Of a DNA stretch of 41,991 nucleotides, positions 1 through 6,635 are shown one piece after another (the stretch's first letter is position 1; every line of letters begins with the position of its first letter). The position numbers and the translations under genes are program-made. The notes under the pieces were generated by a model, which was not told where the DNA came from, did no database searches, and worked only from the letters and a program-made list of their open reading frames with translations. This stretch comes from an uncultured Flavonifractor sp. (lineage in GTDB: Bacteria; Bacillota; Clostridia; Oscillospirales; Oscillospiraceae): positions 1 to 41,991 of the forward strand of contig CALWXT010000008.1 of assembly GCA_944385575.1 (NCBI GenBank), read 5' to 3'.

Positions 1-23
1 CTGTATATACTTGACATATACAG
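1..23. promoter_or_regulatory. Inverted repeat, possible operator of the racemase gene
   Basis: CTGTATAT at 1-8 is the exact reverse complement of ATATACAG at 16-23, with a 7-base spacer that contains most of the candidate -35 box TTGACA (11-16). A third ATATAC lies at 35-40, next to the candidate -10. An 8-bp perfect palindrome over a -35 box is a usual position for a repressor site. No regulator gene is visible beside it, and the window starts at base 1, so the site may extend to the left. Operator function is inference. Confidence 0.4.
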
Positions 24-39
24 TAATAACGCAGATATA
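11..39 (+). promoter_or_regulatory. Candidate sigma-A promoter of the racemase gene
   Basis: TTGACA at 11-16 is a perfect -35 box. With a 17-base spacer the -10 is GATATA (34-39); TATACA (36-41) with 19 bases is the alternative. Either would give a leader of about 90 bases before the start codon at 134. I recognise no riboswitch in that leader. Confidence 0.45.
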
Positions 40-133
40 CACGCCTGTCAAGTGCCCGGAAAGATTTTCTTGCAAGGGCGGGTGGGAACCGGTATCATGG
101 AGGTATCAAAGGATCAAAATGGAGGGACCTGTC

Positions 134-1204
134 ATGTACGCGCCTATCCTGGAGATCGACACCAAAAAAGTGCGGGAAAACGCCAAAAAGCTTCATATGT
201 TTTGTGCTGAGCGAGGGGTGGAACTGACCTTCGTCACCAAGGGCTTTTCCGCCCGGCCGGAGGTGATCCGGGCGGCTATGGAAGGGGGGATCACCTCCTT
301 TGCCGACAGCCGGATGAAAAACATCATAGCTGCCAAACGGGCCATACCGGGCCTGAAATATCTGCTCATCCGCGTACCGGCCATCCCAGAGGCGGAGGAG
401 GTGGTGCGCTGGGCGGACTGGAGCCTGCAAAGCCAGATCGAGGTGATCCGGGCGGTGTCGGAGGCTGCCGTCCGGCAGGGCAAGATCCATCCCATTATCC
501 TGATGATTGACGTGGGAGACCTGCGGGAGGGGGTGTTCGGCCGGGCGCAGCTGGACGAGATCGTGCCTCAGATCCTGGCCTGCCCGGGGGTAAAGCTGGT
601 GGGGCTGGGCACCAATGTGGGGTGCTACGGCAGTGTGCTGCCCTCAGTGGACAATACGGCCATTCTGGTGGAGCTGCGGGACTACCTCAACCAGACCTAC
701 GGCTGCTCCATCTCGGTGCTGTCGGCGGGCGGCACCTGTGCCCTCAAGCTGTTGGAGGACGGGGTCATGCCCGCCGGGATCAATCAGCTGCGGGTGGGGG
801 AGGCGGTGCTTTACGGAGAGGATACCACCGGCAGCCGTTTTTTGGCGGGCTATCATCATGATGCGTTTCTCTTCAAAGCCCAGGTGGTAGAGCTGCGCCG
901 CAAGCCGTCGGTGCCCATTGGGGAGTTGGGCAGGGACGGCAAGGGGGACACTCCGGAGTACCCCGACCGGGGAATCCGCCTGCGGGCCATTTGCGCCGCC
1001 GGAAAGCAGGACGTGGCCTGGGCGGCCCTCACCCCTGTTCTGCCGGGAGCGGAAATGATTGGAGCCAGTTCCGACCACCTAATCGTGGATGTAGAGGACT
1101 GCGGCGGGCAGGTGAAGGTGGGGGACTGGCTGGAATTCCGGTGCGGCTACATGGCGGTGCTGGATGCCACTACCTCCGCTTATGTGGATATTGTGGTGAA
1201 ATAG
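134..1204 (+). CDS. Alanine/ornithine racemase family PLP-dependent enzyme
   Basis: This is a fold-type III PLP racemase of the group that includes ornithine racemase and YhfX, and it should interconvert L- and D-forms of an amino acid in the cytoplasm. The N-terminal barrel begins MYAPILEID. The PLP lysine is probably Lys36 in VTKGF, and the C-terminal beta domain ends in GYMAVLDATTSAYVDIV. I chose the ATG at 134 because GGAGGG (121-126) lies 7 bases upstream; the frame stays open to base 11, but that extension looks untranslated and carries the promoter. The protein is 356 residues, usual for the family. No oraS/oraE ornithine-degradation genes are adjacent, so the substrate cannot be fixed from context. 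A palindrome over the -35 box suggests regulation. Confidence 0.88.
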   Translation: MYAPILEIDTKKVRENAKKLHMFCAERGVELTFVTKGFSARPEVIRAAMEGGITSFADSRMKNIIAAKRAIPGLKYLLIRVPAIPEAEEVVRWADWSLQSQIEVIRAVSEAAVRQGKIHPIILMIDVGDLREGVFGRAQLDEIVPQILACPGVKLVGLGTNVGCYGSVLPSVDNTAILVELRDYLNQTYGCSISVLSAGGTCALKLLEDGVMPAGINQLRVGEAVLYGEDTTGSRFLAGYHHDAFLFKAQVVELRRKPSVPIGELGRDGKGDTPEYPDRGIRLRAICAAGKQDVAWAALTPVLPGAEMIGASSDHLIVDVEDCGGQVKVGDWLEFRCGYMAVLDATTSAYVDIVVK

Positions 1205-1208
1205 GGTA

Positions 1209-1241
1209 AAAAGGTCCCGGGCCAACGGCCCGGGACCTTTT
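1209..1241. terminator. Bidirectional terminator between racemase and aldo/keto reductase
   Basis: A perfect 15-bp stem (1209-1223 with 1227-1241) and a 3-base loop is flanked by A-runs on the left and T-runs on the right, so it can end transcription from both convergent genes. Confidence 0.9.
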
Positions 1242-1256
1242 CTTATGATATCGCGG

Positions 1257-2417
1257 TCAGCGGCGGACGGCAAAGAAGGTGCGTCCGTCAAACAGATTTG
1301 AAAGCTCCTTCAAATAGCCGATGACCGGCAGGTGCTGAGGACAGGCGGCTTCACACTGGCCGCAGCCAATGCAATCGCCCGCTTTGGCTGTGGCCAGGGA
1401 GAGGTTATTATAATATACGCTCTGATTGGACATGGTTGCGGGATTGCGCAGAGCGGCGTTGTACAGGGAGAGAAACTGCGGAATGGGGATATGTTTGGGG
1501 CAGCCGTGAGTGCAGTAGCCGCAGCCGGTGCAGGCTGCGGCGGTGTTGGCGTTTACCAGCTCCCCAGCCTTGAGGATCAGCGCCTCCTCCTCCTGATTCA
1601 GGGGACGGAAGGGGGAGAAGACGGACAGGTTGTCCGCGATCTGTTCCAGGGCGTTCATGCCCGAGAGCACCACGCCAACCCCCTCCTGACTGGCGGCGAA
1701 CCGCAGGGCCCAGGCGGCCAGAGAGCTGCCGTTGCCCTCCCGCCGGAGCAGTTCTGCGGCGTCTTCCGGCAGGTTGATGAGGGCCCCGCCCTTGCAGGGC
1801 TCCATGACCACCACCGGCTTTTCATACTGGCGGGCCAGCTCCAGGCAGCGGCGGCTTTGGACGGAAGGTTCCTCCCAGTCGGAATAGTTGATCTGGAGCT
1901 GAAGGAAGTCGATGCCCTCTCCATACCGCTCCAGAATCTCCTCCAGCAGTTCCGGCTTGTCGTGGAAGGACATGCCGATGCTGCCGATCCGGCCCTCATC
2001 CTTCTTCTGGCGCACGAAATCAAAGCCGCCGTGCTCGCAGCATCTGCGGTATACGTTGGTGCCCATATTGTGGAGCAGATACCCGTCAAAGAAATCCACG
2101 CCGCACCGCTCCATCTGCTCCTGGAAAATCCGTTCCATATCCGCCCGGTCGGTAAAGTCCCGCAGGGGCAGCTTGCTGATAAGCTGGAAGGTGTGCCGGG
2201 GATGGCGCTCCACCAAGGCTCTGCGTACCTCCAGCTCCCCCTGATAGCCGTGATAGGTATAGGCGGTGTCAAAATAGGTGCCCCCACCGGCCAAAAATGC
2301 GTCAAAGAGCTGACAGATTTGGTCGTGATCAAAGGATGTGGGGTCCTTCGGGTCCAGCAGGGGCAGGCGCATGCAGCCAAAGCCCAGCTGCTTCCGGCAG
2401 AGCCATTCCATGGACAT
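1257..2417 (-). CDS. Aldo/keto reductase with C-terminal 4Fe-4S ferredoxin domain
   Basis: A cytoplasmic oxidoreductase with an NAD(P)H-type AKR barrel (about residues 1-270) followed by a bacterial ferredoxin module. The AKR tetrad is visible: Asp50 and Tyr55 in the FDTAYTY region, Lys82 in LISKLP and His116 in YLLHN. Two cysteine clusters, CTGCGYCTHGC and CIGCGQCEAAC, should each bind one [4Fe-4S] cluster. This layout is common in anaerobes and suggests coupling of carbonyl reduction to ferredoxin; the substrate is unknown. At 386 residues the length fits. The AGGAG site sits only 3 bases from the ATG at 2417 but 9 bases from the ATG at 2411 (residue 3), so translation may start there. It converges with the racemase across a shared terminator and has its own promoter. 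Confidence 0.92.
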   Translation of the reverse strand: MSMEWLCRKQLGFGCMRLPLLDPKDPTSFDHDQICQLFDAFLAGGGTYFDTAYTYHGYQGELEVRRALVERHPRHTFQLISKLPLRDFTDRADMERIFQEQMERCGVDFFDGYLLHNMGTNVYRRCCEHGGFDFVRQKKDEGRIGSIGMSFHDKPELLEEILERYGEGIDFLQLQINYSDWEEPSVQSRRCLELARQYEKPVVVMEPCKGGALINLPEDAAELLRREGNGSSLAAWALRFAASQEGVGVVLSGMNALEQIADNLSVFSPFRPLNQEEEALILKAGELVNANTAAACTGCGYCTHGCPKHIPIPQFLSLYNAALRNPATMSNQSVYYNNLSLATAKAGDCIGCGQCEAACPQHLPVIGYLKELSNLFDGRTFFAVRR

Positions 2418-2441
2418 TCGCTCCTTTCTCTCTTCTACTTC

Positions 2442-2471
2442 TATTTAACACCGTATCTCCCCACCCGTCAA
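2442..2471 (-). promoter_or_regulatory. Candidate promoter of the aldo/keto reductase gene
   Basis: On the minus strand TTGACG (2471-2466) is followed after 18 bases by TAAATA (2447-2442), or after 17 bases by TTAAAT. The predicted start lies about 20 bases upstream of the gene. Confidence 0.45.
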
Positions 2472-2498
2472 GCGAAAGGGTGTTATCCCGCCCCGGTC

Positions 2499-2540
2499 TG
2501 TCGTGATACGACCATATTTTTCCAATTCCTGGATTATAAT
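2499..2540 (+). promoter_or_regulatory. spoIIE promoter region with possible Spo0A-type half sites
   Basis: A perfect -10 box TATAAT lies at 2535-2540, 48 bases before spoIIE, but no TTGACA-like -35 box is found at 17 or 21 bases. Instead an inverted repeat GTCGT-GAT-ACGAC lies at 2500-2512. Its left half reads TGTCGTG (2499-2505), five of seven matches to the Spo0A box TGTCGAA. In Bacillus spoIIE is a Spo0A-activated sigma-A promoter with a poor -35, so the arrangement is plausible. The assignment is inference. Confidence 0.4.
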
Positions 2541-2588
2541 GTCTCTGAGATACGGGCGGACAAGCCCGGGGCAAAGGAGACAGGAACC

Positions 2589-4934
2589 ATGGCGACAAAG
2601 GAAAACTTGAAGACCAAGGCGGCCCGGCTGCGGGAGGAAGCCCGGGAGACGGGGAAGGTGGTGCTCCGGGCCCCGGCGCTGGTGCGGACGGCGGAGTGTA
2701 TCATCCGGTTCCTGCTGGGGGCGCTGCTGGCGGGAGCGGAGATTTTCGGGGGCTACGCCCCCTTCGGGCTGGGGCTGGTTGGTGCCTCCGGTTCCGGGCT
2801 GGACGGGCTATGCGCCCTGCTGGGGGCCTGCTTCGGCTATCTGACCATGCAGGGCATGCCGGAAGGGCTGCGGTACACAGCGGCCTGCATCCTGGTGTTT
2901 TCGGTGGCCTTTGCCTTTTTTGACGTCAAGGCATACCGGAAGTCTTGGTTTATGCCCCTGGCCGCCGCGTCTATGGACGCCATCACCGGCTTTGTCTACC
3001 TGTCCGACCAGGGCTGGACAGCGGAGAGCCTGGTCTTTTTTGGCACGGAGCTGCTTTTGTGCGGGGCGTCGGCCTACTTCTACCGCATTGCCTTTACGCC
3101 CTGGACGGAGAAGCGGGAGGAGGAGGGGCTCACCTCACGGCAGACGGTGAGCCTGCTGATCCTGGCAGGTACCCTGCTGCTCACCCTGTCCAACCTGATG
3201 CTGCCCGGCCAGCTGTCCGCCGGACGGCTGGCAGCGGCGGTGGCGGTGATGGCTACTGCCAGCCGGGGCGGCATCGGTGTGGGAGCTACGGTGGGTGTGG
3301 CAGTGGGCCTGGGTATGGATCTGGCCGCAGGGGGTATGCCCTTCTACGCCATGGCCTACGCCCTGTCCGGTGTTATGGCCGGGGCCTTCCACCGGCAGGG
3401 ACGGCTGGCGTCGGCAGTTGCCTACGTGCTCTCCAACGCCCTGGCGGTGCTGTGGAGCTGGGAGGATGGGCTGCACATTGCCCTGCTCTATGAGGTGTTT
3501 GCCGCCTCGGTTATTTTTATGCTGCTGCCCGAGCGGGCCCTGCGGCAGGTGGGTGCCCTGGTGGCCTCCCAGCCCAGACAGGACACCAGGGAGCGGGCCC
3601 GCGCCTATGTCCGCACCCGGCTGGAGGAGACCGCCGCTGCCTTCAAGGGGCTGTACGAATCCATGCGCCTGACCCTCAGGACGGGACGGCCCAACGACGG
3701 GGATACCGCCGCCGTATTCGACCGGGCGGCGGACCGGGTATGCAAACACTGTTCCCTTCAGACCGCTTGCTGGCAGCGGGACTATGTGTCCACCTTCAAT
3801 GCCCTCAACGACGCTTTGCCCGCCATGCTGGACCGAGGCAGGGGGGAGGGAGGCGATTTTCCCGCCTATTTCTCCAACCGCTGCATGAAGTTCCCCGAAT
3901 TTCTGGCGGCAGCCAATGAGGAGGTGGCCGCTCTGCTCTGCCGCCGCCAGTACCAGAGCCGTGTGCGGGAGAACCGGGCGGCGGTATGCCGCCAGTACGG
4001 AGAGCTGGCTCAAGTGCTGGGTGAGGCGGCGGCCGAGCTGGGTGCCGAGCTGGTGTCCGATCCCATCCGGGAGAAGCGGCTGCGTCAGTACCTCATCGCC
4101 CAGGGCGTGGAGTGCGAGGCGGCGGTCTACTATGACGAGGCGGGCCATCTGCGGCTGGAGCTGGAAGGGGCGGGATTGGCTCCCCTGCGTCAGGAGCAGA
4201 GTGTGGAAAAAATCTCCCGGCTGGTGAACTTTCCGCTCCGGGCGGTGGAGGGAGAACGGCGGGACAGGCTGGTGCTGGTGCAGAGCGAGCCGCTGATGGC
4301 GGTGGCGGGGGCTGCCTGTCAGAAGAAGGACGGCCAGATGGTGTCGGGCGACACCGGCGCCTGGTTCAAGCACGATGACGGTGCCCTCTATGTGCTGCTG
4401 TGCGACGGCATGGGCTCCGGCCGCCTGGCCCAGCGGGAGAGCACCTTGGCGGTGCGGCTGCTGGAACAGTTCCTCCGGGCCGGGGTGCGGCCGGAAAACG
4501 CCCTGCGGACGGTGAGTGCCGCTCTGGCCCTCCGGGGGGAGGAGGAGATCGGCTTTACCACGGTGGACCTGCTGCGAGTGGATCTGTTTACCGGCGAGGC
4601 GTCGGTGTATAAGTACGGCGCGGCTCCCACCTATGTGAAAAAGGGAAGCGCGGTCAGCCGGATTACCGGGGCGGCCCTGCCGGCCGGGCTGGCGGGCGGG
4701 GAGGGCGGCCTGCCCGACGTAAGCCAGCTCAAGCTGGAGGCCGGGGACTGTGTGGTGCTCATTACCGACGGTGTGACCGGCGGCGGCAGCGACCAATGGC
4801 TGCGGGACAAGGTGTCCGCCTTTGACGGAGCCAGCCCCAAGGAACTGGCTCAGACGCTGCTGGAGGAGAGTGGAGCCCAGGCCGGGGCAGCGGACGACCG
4901 CACCGTGCTGGTTATCCGGATCGCCAGACGGTAA
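2589..4934 (+). CDS. spoIIE: Stage II sporulation protein E (SpoIIE), PP2C-type phosphatase
   Basis: SpoIIE dephosphorylates the anti-anti-sigma factor SpoIIAA, which releases sigma-F in the forespore. The 781-residue protein (B. subtilis 827) has a hydrophobic N-terminal half with about ten membrane segments (residues 35-310), a central regulatory region with a cysteine cluster CKHCSLQTAC, and a C-terminal PP2C domain. The metal-binding DGMGSG motif is at 606-611 and the late DDR motif has Asp769 and Asp770. The family signature KYGAAPTYVKKG is present. The ATG at 2589 has AAGGAG 9 bases upstream and begins the conserved protein. The frame stays open upstream to 1332, but only as antisense of the aldo/keto reductase. 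Next to it, convergent, is a SpoIIQ-like gene. Confidence 0.95.
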   Translation: MATKENLKTKAARLREEARETGKVVLRAPALVRTAECIIRFLLGALLAGAEIFGGYAPFGLGLVGASGSGLDGLCALLGACFGYLTMQGMPEGLRYTAACILVFSVAFAFFDVKAYRKSWFMPLAAASMDAITGFVYLSDQGWTAESLVFFGTELLLCGASAYFYRIAFTPWTEKREEEGLTSRQTVSLLILAGTLLLTLSNLMLPGQLSAGRLAAAVAVMATASRGGIGVGATVGVAVGLGMDLAAGGMPFYAMAYALSGVMAGAFHRQGRLASAVAYVLSNALAVLWSWEDGLHIALLYEVFAASVIFMLLPERALRQVGALVASQPRQDTRERARAYVRTRLEETAAAFKGLYESMRLTLRTGRPNDGDTAAVFDRAADRVCKHCSLQTACWQRDYVSTFNALNDALPAMLDRGRGEGGDFPAYFSNRCMKFPEFLAAANEEVAALLCRRQYQSRVRENRAAVCRQYGELAQVLGEAAAELGAELVSDPIREKRLRQYLIAQGVECEAAVYYDEAGHLRLELEGAGLAPLRQEQSVEKISRLVNFPLRAVEGERRDRLVLVQSEPLMAVAGAACQKKDGQMVSGDTGAWFKHDDGALYVLLCDGMGSGRLAQRESTLAVRLLEQFLRAGVRPENALRTVSAALALRGEEEIGFTTVDLLRVDLFTGEASVYKYGAAPTYVKKGSAVSRITGAALPAGLAGGEGGLPDVSQLKLEAGDCVVLITDGVTGGGSDQWLRDKVSAFDGASPKELAQTLLEESGAQAGAADDRTVLVIRIARR

Positions 4935-4937
4935 AAA

Positions 4938-4975
4938 CAGAAAGGGGCGCCCCCGCCGGGGGGCGCCCCTTTCTG
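4938..4975. terminator. Bidirectional hairpin between spoIIE and the M23 peptidase gene
   Basis: A perfect 16-bp GC-rich stem (4938-4953 with 4960-4975) and 6-base loop lies in the 62-base convergent gap. There is no long T-run on the plus side; the minus-strand tail is TTTTT-AC. Confidence 0.75.
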
Positions 4976-4996
4976 TTGAGAGAGGAAAGGAAGAAG

Positions 4997-5719
4997 TCAT
5001 TTGGTCAGGTAAGAGAGGGGGTCAACAGGAGCACCGTCCTTGTCCATGCTAAAGTGGAGATGGTCGGGCAGAGCGCTCTCCGCAATGGCAGTATTGCCTA
5101 CGCTGCCCAGGATATCACCGGAGGACACCGTGTCTCCCGCTTCCACCGTGGGTACCGAGGCCAGGTTGGCATAGGTGGTGGTCATACCGCCGCCGTGATC
5201 CAGCACCACCGTAGTGCCCATCATCACGTCGGAGGTGACGGAGGCCACCGTGCCGGCGGCTGCGGCTCTGACCTCCGTACCGGCATTTGCGGCGATGTCC
5301 ACGCCGGTATGGGCCCGCCAGTCGGCCATGGTGGGGTCATAGGCCAGCGCGTCCACGCTGTATGCGGTGAGGATGTCCCCCCGCACCGGCCACAGATAGG
5401 TGGTGGGAGCGGCGGCGGGGGTGGCCGCCGGAGTAGGTGTGGCGGCAGGGGCAGGGGTAGCTGTGGCCTTGGGCTTGGCGGTGGGTTTGGCCGTGGGCAC
5501 CACGTGCTCCGCGGTGACGGCGGGGGCGGTCACCTTGGGTGTGGGGGTGACGGTGATCTGGGCCTGGCCGCCTACGGCGGCTTCCTCCTGGTCGGGTGAG
5601 AAGGAGGAGAACAGGTACCAGCCCGACAGCCCGATGGCGGCGACACAGAGGAGCAGGACGATGTAGAAGCCTTTCCCCTCTATGAAATCGCCGAAACGCT
5701 GAGTAAACGGTTTTTTCAT
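4997..5719 (-). CDS. M23 (LytM) family metallopeptidase, SpoIIQ-like
   Basis: A 240-residue membrane-anchored protein: one membrane segment (about 17-38), a long Pro/Thr/Ala/Lys linker (55-107), then a LytM domain (110-238). The zinc site is kept (His137, Asp141, His222), with His220 of the HLH motif. The second catalytic histidine of LytM, normally in a YxHL motif, is replaced by Asn185, so hydrolase activity is uncertain. The element YDPTMADWRAHTGVD resembles the SpoIIQ group, which anchors the SpoIIIAH-SpoIIQ channel across the forespore membranes. The ATG at 5719 has GGAGGTG 9 bases upstream; the frame extends to 5824 without support. The neighbour spoIIE and a sigma-F-like promoter support a sporulation role, but a general cell-wall endopeptidase remains possible. 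Confidence 0.85.
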   Translation of the reverse strand: MKKPFTQRFGDFIEGKGFYIVLLLCVAAIGLSGWYLFSSFSPDQEEAAVGGQAQITVTPTPKVTAPAVTAEHVVPTAKPTAKPKATATPAPAATPTPAATPAAAPTTYLWPVRGDILTAYSVDALAYDPTMADWRAHTGVDIAANAGTEVRAAAAGTVASVTSDVMMGTTVVLDHGGGMTTTYANLASVPTVEAGDTVSSGDILGSVGNTAIAESALPDHLHFSMDKDGAPVDPLSYLTK

Positions 5720-5740
5720 GCTGTTTAGCACCTCCGAGCC

Positions 5741-5770
5741 TATTGTGGACACTCTGGCGGAGGGATATAC
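5741..5770 (-). promoter_or_regulatory. Candidate sigma-F promoter of the SpoIIQ-like gene
   Basis: On the minus strand GTATA (5770-5766) fits the sigma-F -35 pattern GywTA. After 15 bases GTCCACAATA (5750-5741) fits the -10 pattern GGnnAnAnTw except for the second base. A weakness is that the predicted start falls close to the ribosome binding site, giving a very short leader. Confidence 0.4.
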
Positions 5771-5934
5771 CTGCCAGCTTGAAAATTTTTCTTGACTTTC
5801 CACCAGGGAGAAGGTGTACCACATATTTTAAGAAAACTTTAATCCTTCCTTGATAGCGCCTTATAAACAATGCTGGTATCCTATGGGAAGCAAGGTGGAA
5901 ATGTGAACGAAGTGCTAAATTTGGCTGTCGGGCG

Positions 5935-5963
5935 TTGACAGGGCGGCGGGCCGGGCGTACAAT
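5935..5963 (+). promoter_or_regulatory. Sigma-A promoter of the tetR-efflux operon
   Basis: TTGACA (5935-5940), 17 bases, TACAAT (5958-5963): a near-consensus promoter with a predicted start near 5970, about 25 bases before the TetR gene. Confidence 0.82.
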
Positions 5964-5980
5964 TGTGACAACTTGTCATA
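5964..5980. promoter_or_regulatory. Palindromic operator at the TetR promoter start site
   Basis: TGACAA-C-TTGTCA at 5966-5978 is a perfect inverted repeat placed directly after the -10 box and over the predicted transcription start. TetR-family repressors commonly bind TGACA-type palindromes here, and the first gene of the operon encodes one. Autorepression of the whole efflux operon is the simplest reading. Confidence 0.65.
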
Positions 5981-5994
5981 TGGGAGGGGCGTCC

Positions 5995-6606
5995 ATGCCC
6001 AGCACCACCTTTTTCAATCTGCCCGAGGAGAAGCGGGAGCGACTGCTGGCCGCAGCCCGGGCGGAGTTTGCCCGGGTACCCTATGAGGAGGCATCCGTCA
6101 ACCGGATGATCCAGGCGGCGGGGATTCCCCGGGGTTCCTTCTACATGTATTTTACGGATAAAGAGGATCTGTTCCGCTATCTGATGGAGAACTACGGCCG
6201 GATGCTGGAGGAGCGGCTGGGACAGCTGCTGGATCAGGCGGAGGGAGATCTGTTTGCTGCCTTTCTGGACCTGTTCGATGATATCCGGGCCCAGTGGGAG
6301 AGCGGAGCCTGCCGAGAGCTGGCGTCCATCGTCCGCCGGAACCGGCAGATGCAGCCCGGGGCCTTCCTGGATCGGAGGGGGCCTGAGGCGATCCTGGATC
6401 GCCTGCGGGACAGAGTGGCTCTGTCCCGATTGGATTTGAGGACGGACACCGATCTGTCCGATCTGTTCCGCCTGCTGGTATTCAGTACGGCGGGCTCACT
6501 GATGGCGGCGGGAGCCGCGGGAGATCCGGCCGGGGCCAGACTGCGGCTGGAGCGTACATTTGGGATCCTGCAGCGGGGCGCCTTGTCCAAGGCGGCCAGC
6601 TGTTAG
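5995..6606 (+). CDS. TetR/AcrR family transcriptional regulator
   Basis: A 203-residue dimeric repressor. The N-terminal helix-turn-helix is clear: EEKRERLLAAARAEF, then SVNRMIQAAGIPRGSFYMYF (about 19-50) with the recognition helix in GIPRGSFYMYF. The C-terminal ligand domain is divergent, as usual. The ATG at 5995 follows GGGAGGGG with 5 bases between; the frame opens earlier at 5935, but those bases are the promoter and operator. It leads a tight operon with an adaptor, ABC ATPase and permease (30-base gap to the adaptor), so it most likely senses a compound exported by that pump and derepresses it. The ligand cannot be read from the sequence. Confidence 0.92.
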   Translation: MPSTTFFNLPEEKRERLLAAARAEFARVPYEEASVNRMIQAAGIPRGSFYMYFTDKEDLFRYLMENYGRMLEERLGQLLDQAEGDLFAAFLDLFDDIRAQWESGACRELASIVRRNRQMQPGAFLDRRGPEAILDRLRDRVALSRLDLRTDTDLSDLFRLLVFSTAGSLMAAGAAGDPAGARLRLERTFGILQRGALSKAASC

Positions 6607-6635
6607 AGTCATAGCAAAGAAAAGGAGAAACCAGT

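Noticed and set aside
1332-2588. An N-terminal extension of SpoIIE by 419 codons
   Set aside because: It is antisense to the aldo/keto reductase; SpoIIE similarity, the ribosome site and the promoter all point to 2589.
3135-5000. A 621-codon open frame opposite spoIIE
   Set aside because: No domain, His/Gln/Gly-rich composition, and it crosses the terminator and into the M23 gene.
5400-5560. Tandem DNA repeats as a regulatory region
   Set aside because: They encode the Pro/Thr/Ala/Lys linker of the M23 protein and vary irregularly.
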